Below are positions 51,802 to 61,060 of a stretch of 64,000 nucleotides of DNA, one piece after another. Every line of letters starts with the position of its first letter. The first letter of the stretch is position 1. The translations under genes and the position numbers were made by a program. Under the pieces are notes generated by a model that searched no databases, was not told the DNA's origin, and saw only the letters and a program-made list of their open reading frames with translations. The stretch is from Brachypodius melanocephalos. Its lineage: Eukaryota; Chordata; Aves; Passeriformes; Pycnonotidae. Where the stretch lies: assembly GCA_013398615.1 (NCBI GenBank), contig VZSR01003807.1, forward strand, positions 4,370,307 to 4,434,306. The letters run 5' to 3'.

Positions 51802-52198
51802 TGTAGGAGAAGAGAATACAGGTGAGCCTCACCCCTAATGAGTCACAGTTGTAGCCAATAAAGATAAGTGTGATAAAAGGGAGTGGGTTAGCTGGTGGGG
51901 CTCATTGAAGGAGGATAATCACGAAGAAGAAGGATGCTGGGAAGAGAGAATCACTGCTGTGAGGTCAGTCTAGGTCTGCAGTCAGAGCCTGTTGTTGGAA
52001 CCTGCAGTCACAGTCTGGCTGGGTAAAAGCCTGCAGTCAGAGGCTGCAAGGGAAACCTACAGTAGGAGCTTGCTGCAGCCGGAGTCAGGATGGCTGAGCT
52101 GTAAAGAGGAATAAATCAGGTCCCTTTTCATGCTGTGGTAAACAAGAAGTCTGTGTCTTGTCTCATTTCTGCCCTCTAATGAGAGGGCTGCTGCAATA
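51802..52198 (+). mobile_element. Probable solo LTR of an endogenous retrovirus
   Basis: A 397-bp stretch starts TGTAGGAGAAG and ends CTGCTGCAATA, flanked on both sides by GTCTTA (51796-51801 and 52199-52204; a seventh base T also matches), which looks like a target-site duplication. In order it contains an AP-1-like TGAGTCA (51839), CCAAT (51855), a TATA-like GATAAAAGG (51872), four copies of a CTGCAGTCAGAG-type core (51976, 52002, 52031, 52057), AATAAA (52110-52115) and a TGTGTCTTGTCTCA stretch. This is the order of U3, R and U5 in an LTR. No internal retroviral genes adjoin it. The 3' end TA rather than CA is atypical. It is in the same orientation as RYR2. I cannot name the family. Confidence 0.6.
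51976..52069. repeat. Internal tandem repeats of the LTR candidate
   Basis: Core CTGCAGTCAGAG (variants CTGCAGTCACAG and CTACAGTAGGAG) recurs with spacings of 26, 29 and 26 bp, about three and a half units. A weaker fifth copy, CTGCAGCCGGAG, follows at 52073. Confidence 0.85.
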
Positions 52199-52609
52199 GT
52201 CTTATTTCTTTTTTACTTTTTAGTTTTAATCTTGGTCTGACAAAGGACTGTGTCAAGGTCTTGTTATTTTTTTTCTCTCTCAGAACAAGAAAATAAGTGT
52301 TTTAAAAATGTCACGTAAAGTTTACTAAGATATCAGAAGTTATCACAAGAATTCCAGTAAAATGTATTCAGAACATAATTTGTCTTGGTGTATGATTGGT
52401 CTGCATTTTTTTTCTCCTTTTCCTTTACATGCTTTACCGCTGGAAAGTTTAATCTTATTGAACCAAAAGATTCCAAAATCTTCAATTTCAACTGAACAGA
52501 ATTTGTCTAGAAAGGGAGAGAGATGGAATTTAGGAGGGAGGGATGTCAGAATTTGCAGGTGAGATTTGTCATCCTTTTAAGAGGCATAGTTCGTTGCCTG
52601 GCTTTTCTT

Positions 52610-52632
52610 AAAAAAAAAAAAAAAAAAAAAAA
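52610..52632. repeat. Poly-A run (23 bp)
   Basis: Uninterrupted A run between GGCTTTTCTT and GCTTTTGC. No element was recognised upstream of it that would make it a retroposon tail. Confidence 0.9.
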
Positions 52633-55600
52633 GCTTTTGCATAGAAAGTGTAATTTAAGTTTAGATGCAAGAAGAAACACTTTCATTTTCCATGAGTGGG
52701 AGGTGAAAAATGAGTAATTAGGTAGTGAGAATTGGATTTTCATATTCCTAAAGGTGAATGGATTTTTTCTAGGTGAGATGTGTTGCTCAGTTCAGCAAAA
52801 AACTGTATACCTGCATTTTAAAATACTGAGATGTTTACACTTGTTTATTGACTTCAAGCAACTGAAAGCATATTTGATTTTTTTCTCTCATCTGACCTTG
52901 AAATTCTCATACCTCTTTTAATTTACTGAAAATTAAAGGGCTGTGGTTCAAGGTATATCTAACTGCAACAATGACGTATTCTGTTGAAATATTACAAGCG
53001 TCGCTTTATTCTGATTATGTCAGCAGTAATACATTGCTATTTTTTCTTTTGAAATCTCCAGTTTGATTCTCTTTCATAATTCGTATGTCAGCTGCAATTG
53101 CAGCTGAATTTTCTGAATTTCTTCCTTCCTTATACGAGAAATCTGTTACTGAAGCAGACTTAGATACTTTCTGTTTTGTGCCCTTTTTTATTCTGCTTTC
53201 CGTTCTTCAGTTTATTTTTCTCTTGACAAGCTGTAAAGATAAAAGAACATCAGTGACAATATTTTTCCCTTCAAAACCAGTTTATTTTGGGGGGCTGTCC
53301 CTCAGACTTGGTAAATCAGCTCATTGCAAGCATCCTGTGCCTGACTTATGGAATTCTTTACTCTGTCTCTCTGCACAAAGGTGCGTTCTGCTGATCATAG
53401 GAAAACATCTAGGTGAGAGTTCCTGTATCAGTTTTCTGAGGCTGTAGATCCTGCAAAGTAATCCAGTTAATATGGTGTATAAGAAGTGCTCAACCTTCTG
53501 AACTTGGTGGGGGACATTTGTTTCATATGCATGGCATTTGCACTTCTGTTTACACACGAAGGCCTTGCTGCACTTTTTGATTTACTAACAAAATAAACTA
53601 ACATGGGTCAGAACACGCATTCAATGAAGGAATGAAGTTAACTGGTGGTGAACTGTGCAGGATTATCAGTGCTAACAAAATTAATTCTTTATGTACCTCT
53701 GTAACTTCTGTTGATAAGTGAGGTTTTTTTATGATGATTTATGTCTGTTACAGAATTACAGTTTGACAATTGGAACCACATCTAGAGCTTGGGAAGCGCA
53801 CTTTCTTGTAGTAAGTTCTTACTCGAAAGTTATGGTTTGCTATTAGTGGTTGTTCCCTAATAATTTGTTTTCTTGGGAGAGGCAGAGAAACAAGGCATTC
53901 TGAGAGTGAAATGGGTTTATAACCTTATTGCATACCTTTAAACAGAATAATCAGGTGAAGAAAATAATTATGTTCCTTTCAAAATTTCTAGCTGGATCTC
54001 ATTTTCTTTGCTGAAGGAATAAGTCTTTTAGATGAAAGAAATACATAAAACAGGCAGATTGGTATAGCAGGTTGTTAAATGTTATTCTATTAAAAAAAGT
54101 CTAGAAGAAAATACTTATGGCACAAATACATTTTTTGGCCAGAAGCCTAAAAACAAATCCTGTATTACAAAGTCTGCTTCAAATAAAAACCTGGCTCTCT
54201 TACTTATTGCTTAATTGATACTGCAAATCAAATGTAAATTAATTGATTTTATTATATTGTCTAGCTGAATAATCTACTCTTCATTTGTCAAACAGTCCAC
54301 GAAATGATTTGTCAGTCCATGTCTGTGAGGTCTCTTTATGGCCATGTATGTTTTTTATAAGTCTGGTTCTGTTCTTGCTGATTTAATGTCAAACTTCCTC
54401 TAGATTTTAAGCAGAGCTGACTCATACACTAATTGTGTTGTGTGCTGTTGTATGTAATGGCCTAAATGTGTTGAATTCATGTCCTTGTCTGCCATTTTAT
54501 CACAATTGATATTTATCTCGCTTAAGTGCCAGAAGTGTGTGACCTGGCTTTCGCACAGTTAGTTTAAAATCGTGTGCAAGTTGCTAACTGTCTGTCAAGA
54601 TGTTTACATCCAATGGTAAATTGTTCCAACTTTGCTGCTCAGATATATCATCTTGTCCAATTCAGCAAAGGTAATAATCCCTTTCATGCTCCTCTCTTCT
54701 GAGAAGAAAGTTAGATTTTTCTTTTTCTAAAAATCTCCCTGATGTCTTTGTTAAGAAGCTAAATATTCTTGCAGAGTTGCATTTGTGTGTTTTTCTGTTA
54801 ACAGTGTGCTTTTGCCACATCCAGCATAAATTTTATTGTGTCCACCACAGAACACAAAGTCTGCTCTAATTTGGATTTGAGATTATGAATACTGTTGATT
54901 TTTTTTCAGGAAGTTATCTATGCTGTGGAGGAATACTGTTTTTTAGGTACTAGATACATGCAAAATGCTTGTTTTTACTATTTTTTTAAAATTCTTTCAG
55001 GGTCATATTTTTATTAATACCTTTTAATAATATGTTTTTACTTGGTCTGTATTACAAGTTTGTGAGATCTGTTTGTCTTGAACCATTTACCACTGCAATT
55101 ACTTTTGTTTAGTTACTGAGGAAAGTATCAATTATACTTCAAAGTAAGAAATTATCTTGTCACAAATGATGTTTCTGAGACATCAGCAGTGCACCTGTGA
55201 TTTTTATTTGGTGTCTGCAAGCCTAAGGAAAGTCCTTTTTAGAAATATCAGCGCTTGGTGGAACTGAGCTCTTGCTGTGCAGCATTGCCTTTTCAGCCTT
55301 ATGTATTAACTATGGCAGTGGTGAAATAGCTAAAATTATGTGCACTTTCAAATTCATTGTAGAGATCAGGTAAACATTAAAATGCATCTGCTAGTTTTCT
55401 GAGTTCATCAGAGTAATTTGCCTTGCACTTGGATTTGAGCAGAATATATAAGGAAAAAAAAATATAGGCAGAGGAATTTGCCTTCTGTTCACATTTGTTT
55501 AATCTGCCTAGTCCAGCACTTGAGCTCTTGTCTTCCAATAAAACTGGAAGGCTTAAGTGGGAAGAGCTTCAACCAGTTTTCTTGATTACACATGGTTTGT

Positions 55601-57632
55601 GTGGCAGTATCTGGTAACGGACCGTTTCCAGCTTATTTCTTGCTGAAATAGTCTATAGTTTTCTTCATATTTACTGGCTTTTTCATTAACATAACCAAAC
55701 CTGTGAACTCTTGCATATGGTTTATTCTACTGTTTCCAGCTGTCTTGTTCAGAAACTAATTATTACAAACTGTGGCATGGTCTCATGACTATTTACCTGA
55801 AATGCTGTATAGCAGGTTTTTTCTTATTTTCCTCTTTAAACACTGGAGTTAATTTTCTCAGAGTTAAGAAAATAGTGATACTTGTATGAATATGTGTCTT
55901 GTTTTCTCTTCTGGTTTTCTTGATGCTTCTTGATTAGCGTATGGGGTTTTTGGAATCCTTTTTTGTGTCTAAGCTAGCCCATACCTGGAATTGAAACATT
56001 TCTTTCCAAAACATGTATCTCTTGAATTGTGAGGAGTTGCTGTGGTGAGCCCAAAATGGTAGTATTTTGTCTTGAAGAGGATGATACTGAGAAAAACTGA
56101 AACATGTATGAACAACCTCTTGCTCTTTTACTGACCTACATTCTTTTCTTCTCCTCACCCAACTCTTACTGAAGTAAAGGTTAATATATTTCTTGATTTA
56201 AATTCAGCATTTGTTTATAGGGTAATATATTTTCATAATAAAGTTTTTATACCCTAAAGAGATAAGAGCATTGTCTCTTAAAGTCATAGTAGTCTTATGG
56301 TTTAACAAACACAGGTTTCTTGGTTTTTTTCTCCTTGGGATGGAAAGCAATTTCTAGTCTGTAATTTGTGTTTCTCAGTAAGGAGCTACAGCATAGTAAA
56401 ATAATGCATGACTACATTTTTTAAGACTGGGCATGTTTTTCTGAATGCTGTTCTAAAGTTTGTGTCAGAGAATAGAGAAGAATTTGGGTGGACTTGGGTG
56501 CTACAGCTCTGGAAGGTAGCCCAAAATACCTATTTTTTCTGTACTTTATGAGGAGAGGGAGATGATGTTGCAGAAGAGATTTCCATTGCTCTGCTCAATC
56601 CTGCAGGATGGAAAGCAGATCAGAATTGGACTACACAGATTTGGTGCTGACTTCCAGGAGGAATTTATCCCCCATTTGCTTTTAGTTGCAGTAGCTTCAA
56701 ATTTCTCAGCTGAAAGGGAAAGCTTGTCAGGAATGGATTGTGCTCCTCCTGTCAAACCCTCTGGTCTGTGGAAGGCAGTTCTGTCAGGTTCAGCTGGAGA
56801 TGTGAACCTTTTGCTTCAGCTCTAACAGAAGCTCCTGAGTTCACAACTCCTGGTGGCTAAGGATTTTTTTTTTCCCTCTGGATGTGTAAGAGAATTCAAA
56901 TGAGCAAGTGAGCAGTGCTAGAATTCACTAGGTTTTGGTTGTGTAACTTTGGTTATGTCGGTAGTGTTCTTCTAATATCCTATCTAGGGATGGTAGCTAC
57001 TGCTCCGAGCTGTCATTTGCCTGTTGTATTTTCAGATTTGTCATTTGTGCCAAAGACTGGATTTTTACATGCTGTATCTTGAAATAGTTTTTAACAAGCA
57101 GTAGAGGCAAAGAGCATACAAAAGCCAGAGCATTGTGGTGAGCCCAATGCTGCAGAATGTCAGTAATTGTAGAGAGGCCCATTTCTAGCTGAAGTTAGCA
57201 TGGAGTCCATCATGAACTTTTGAAAGTCAGAGAAGTGTGCATTCAAAATACTGTGATTGATGCAACACAATGCATGAATGCTCATAAACTGACTCTGGAT
57301 GTTGACAGAAGGTGCTGTTAGGAGATTTGGAGATGATCCAGGGGATGAACATAGTATTATTGGAGATGAGCTGACAGAGGTATCATTCCCACCTCTTTAG
57401 TCAACATGACATCTGCGAAACTGTGGTACAGCTTGCAATGCAGTATGTAACTCTTGTCTCCAATATTGTTTTAAACTTAAGACTTATGCAGAAGTACTAC
57501 ATGTGGATTGTGGCTTTGTTGTTGGCTGGGTTTTTTGAGTTTTTTTGTTTATTTGTTTTAACAGCATGTTATATTATTAAGGTTGCTTCAGGGAGCTGTT
57601 AAACTGCTGAGCTTCCTGAGAAGTGGTGTTGT

Positions 57633-57657
57633 GTTTTTTTTTGTTTTTGTTTTTGGT

Positions 57658-57699
<42 letters not shown>
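57633..57699. repeat. T/G-rich tract ending in T40
   Basis: A GTTTTTTTTTGTTTTTG stretch is followed by an unbroken run of 40 T at 57660-57699, the same length as the run at 46190. Confidence 0.95.
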
Positions 57700-57703
<4 letters not shown>

Positions 57704-58778
57704 CTACAAACTTTGGGTATTAGAAATCTTGTTGCATTTTTTTTCTGGCACATTTCAGTGCATTAGTTGCACAGCTCATCTGGCATGGTTTTGCTGGCAA
57801 ACTGGGTTAAACAGAGGAGTGAATCAAGCAATTTTTTAGTTTCGGAGGTTGCAAGATAAAGACTAAAAAGGTGGAGTGTTATTTTGGAAGATAATTAAAT
57901 CATGAGCAATGTGACTTATGACTGCTCATAACTATTTAACTTAAATATGGATTCATTTTTAAACAAAAAATACTGTGGTATTCATTTTTCTCTTGGGTTT
58001 AGCTTTTTCTTTGGATCAGGGAGGGAAATCAGATTGGAGGGCTTGAAAGATATGGTGTCCAGGAAACTGAAAAATTAAGTGCCACTTTCTTTAGTTAGAG
58101 GGTAAGCTCACCTGTGGAACAAGTATTATGGATTCAGGCTACTTGTTGCATAAGGAATTTGAGATCTTTGAAATATATTTTAAAATTTAGCCTTCAATTA
58201 ACTCTTGCCACTGTATCCTAATACTTGGCTAAGAATCTCTGTAAGAGGCACCTCTTTGAGTATTGGTGTTCATGAGTGAAGATTGGGGATCCAATGATAA
58301 AATGTATTTTTACTACTCGAGAGAGTGTGTGGTCTGACTGACAGCACATTGGCTAAGGCAGTGTGGTGTCTGACTTTTGCAAGGTCATCCTGTGAAGAAG
58401 CAGCTTAAGTACAGAGTTGTTGGAAAATAGAACAATCTTCAGAACCCTCTTTAGGTATTGAAAACCTCAGCTAAACTAAGGCATATAATCATTATATCCT
58501 CTACTTCTGCTAAAACTGGATTTGGTGAAATGTATATCAGTGTGGGAATTCATACCCAGATTTCCATCTATAATGTGAAGATGAAGTCACATTCCACTCC
58601 CTGCAAATTGTCTGGAGACTGATTGATAAAACCTATCAAGTCCAAATTAATTAAAACCATCGTTTTTCTGTGGATTATGGCTGTTCCTCGGCACTGAGCA
58701 GGTGTTTGAATTGAACTTGAGTTGTCTTGGTGATTAGTGCAGTCTGAATAGTCAAAATTATTAGTGATGCAACACTTG

Positions 58779-58780
<2 letters not shown>

Positions 58781-58809
<29 letters not shown>
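58781..58809. repeat. Poly-T run (29 bp) directly abutting a CR1 end
   Basis: Unbroken T run that ends one base before the recognisable CR1 tail at 58810. See the CR1 entry and the findings. Confidence 0.95.
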
Positions 58810-58812
<3 letters not shown>

Positions 58813-59055
58813 GAATCACTGAGGTTGAAAGGGCCCTCTCAAGATCATGTAGTCCATTTTGGTTTTGAACTCTCCACAAATGCAATTCAGTGTCTTGGGT
58901 CAATTTATTCCAGGGTTTTGAATGCCCACCTAGAGAGGGGTAAAAAAAAAAAAGTAATTTCTGATGTTCAGCCTGTGTCATCTCAGGGCTCATCAATAGT
59001 TTTAGAACCTGTATTGGTCCAAGCAAGGCATCATGAACTGTCTGTGACATCATGA
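58810..59055 (-). mobile_element. Degenerate CR1 LINE 3'-end fragment
   Basis: The left edge ACAGAATCACTGAGGTTGAA then AGGGCCCTCTCAAGATCATG and TAGTCCA matches the reverse-complement CR1 tail. Further right, TTTATTCCAGGGTTTTGAAT and TAATTTCTGATGTTCAGCCT match the CR1 region that reads TTCCAGTG...TTTCTTCCTAATGTTCA in better-preserved copies. The copy is old and carries an internal A12 run. The right boundary is approximate. Confidence 0.75.
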
Positions 59056-60864
59056 GCCCTATAACATGACTACAGGACTCATTCATAATGAATGGAAGTA
59101 CTCTTTTAGAAGAACTTCATTAACAAAAGTTGTTCACATTCAGAATTCAAATTGTCGGTGACTCTTGCATGGTCAGAATTCCAATTGTCATTCCATACCT
59201 ACTGTGTTCCAACTCTGGACATTGGAGAGAATTACAAGACCTCTTGACATGTGACTTTTCTTTATTTTCCAGAAACAGCCCTAGAAAGCAATAAGAAAAT
59301 GAGTATTTGTCATTAGGAAGCTACCTACATTTTTTTAAGAACAGTACCTGCTATATATGTAACTTCAGAAGAGACTTTGTTATGAGAAGAAAAAGATTAC
59401 AGAAAAGAGCATTCAGAAAATGCAAAATATGTATCTGAAATATTGCATCGCTATCAGAGGAATTAAAAGGCACAGTTAATCTGATGGCCACAATGAACAA
59501 ACAGAATTATTTCTGCAAAGATCGAAATGAGAAGATATAAAAATTAAAGTGTTTAAGTCAGCTTTGAATTGAGAGAAATAAATGTTGATGAGTCTTTTGC
59601 AGAGAAATATTTGGAGTTTTCAGATAGTTGCTCAGATATATTGCATCACTTTGCATTAGCAAAGCTGGGTTTTCCTTCACTGGTCTAAGTCCAGCTCACA
59701 AGTTGCCACAATCTGACTTTTAACCTGAAGCAGGGAAGTTTCATGTTCTGGGTTTTAAACTGAAGCAATTTTTTGTCAATGTTTCCAGGGTAAGGAAGGG
59801 GTCCCTAAGCTGTCAGACAAGCTGTAACAAATCTGGCTGTGTTTGGCACTGTTTCACTGCTAAGACATGATACTGAGACATGTACCAAAATCCTAAAACA
59901 TCTTGATGTTTTACTGTTTCTTGTGTGGAGCTGCCTTGGTGACAACAACCAAGTGTTAGTGATGTGATTTGCTAGTGCAGATGACCTGCTTGTGATTTAA
60001 CCCAGATTTTGACTTGGTTTTGGTCAAAGTGTGGTGTTGGAAGTCACTTAAAATGACACAAGTTGCTTGTGATTTCTCCACATTCACGTTTCTGCTGCAT
60101 AATGGCAGCTCTTAAATAGTCATGTTAGAGATAGTTACAGGGAAAAGACTTGCATTTTCTGTCTAGCAATTGGTCCACAGGATTTAAGAGACTGATACAA
60201 AGAACTTGTTGATGACTGGTGCTGGCACAAAACACAAATTCTGGTTTGAGATTCGTCTTGCCAAAAGAGCTCTGGCTTTGTTGGTCTCTTGACTGCTTGT
60301 GTGGGGGGTGTGTATGTGTGTATGAGTGGGGATGAAAGTATATGAATGTTTGTTTTCTCTGAGCATTTTTCTGTGTTTAACGTCAATAGGAATCTTGAAA
60401 TAATTTAAGCCATTGTCAGAAGGCCCAGGCTGTAGTGGAAGATCTGCCTTGGGTACAGATTTGTACTTGTCACCGGTTAGTTTGATAAGAGATAATATAT
60501 ATGTGTGGAAAAAACCAATTTTCCATGTAATGTTGGTATTTTTATTCTGAAACACTTTTTATATTTGTCTCTCAGTTGTTTAACCTGTAAGTTTGAAGTA
60601 GCACATGCTGCCTCAATTTAGTAATGAAAATATATGTGAAGGAAATGAATTTTGGGACAGAATCTGATCAAAGAGAACCATTTGCTGTGTTTTTCTTAAA
60701 GAATTGGGTCTAGGTAGGTCTAAGGAGACGGGAACAATGGATATCTTTGTTAGTGAGAAACACGAGGAGCTACAATGTATATTCAGTTATCAGAGGAAAG
60801 ACCACAGCAGTTAGATAAAAGAGGAAACAAGGGACAAAATTAATTACTGTTATTGATTGTATTT

Positions 60865-61060
60865 TGTAGTGCCTTGAGGGCTCAGCTGAGGCAAGGGTAC
60901 CACTATGCTGCTGTACAAATGTGCAGTCTGTCACAATTCCTGCCTCAAAGACCAGAGGAATGCTGAGATGAGACCAAGGGACAGGGAAATGAAGTAGTGT
61001 GCCCAGGAACGCAGAGGATGTCTTGGGGTTCATTCCAGTCTCTGAATCGCAGTTCACCAG
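60865..61060 (-). mobile_element. Ancient MIR-like (tRNA-derived) SINE fragment
   Basis: The + strand resembles the reverse complement of amniote MIR/CORE-type SINEs: GTGCCTTGAGGGCTCAGC, GCTGTACAAATG, TTCCTGCCTCAAAGACCAG, then GACAGGGAAATGAAGTAGTG, TGCCCAGGAACGCAGAGGA and GGTTCATTCCAGTCTCTGAA. The last three blocks correspond to the CAGAGAGxTTAAGTGACTTG, CCCAAGGTCACACAG and tRNA box-B-derived GGATTCGAACCCAG parts. The match is from memory of the consensus and is degenerate; the exact family is uncertain. Confidence 0.45.
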
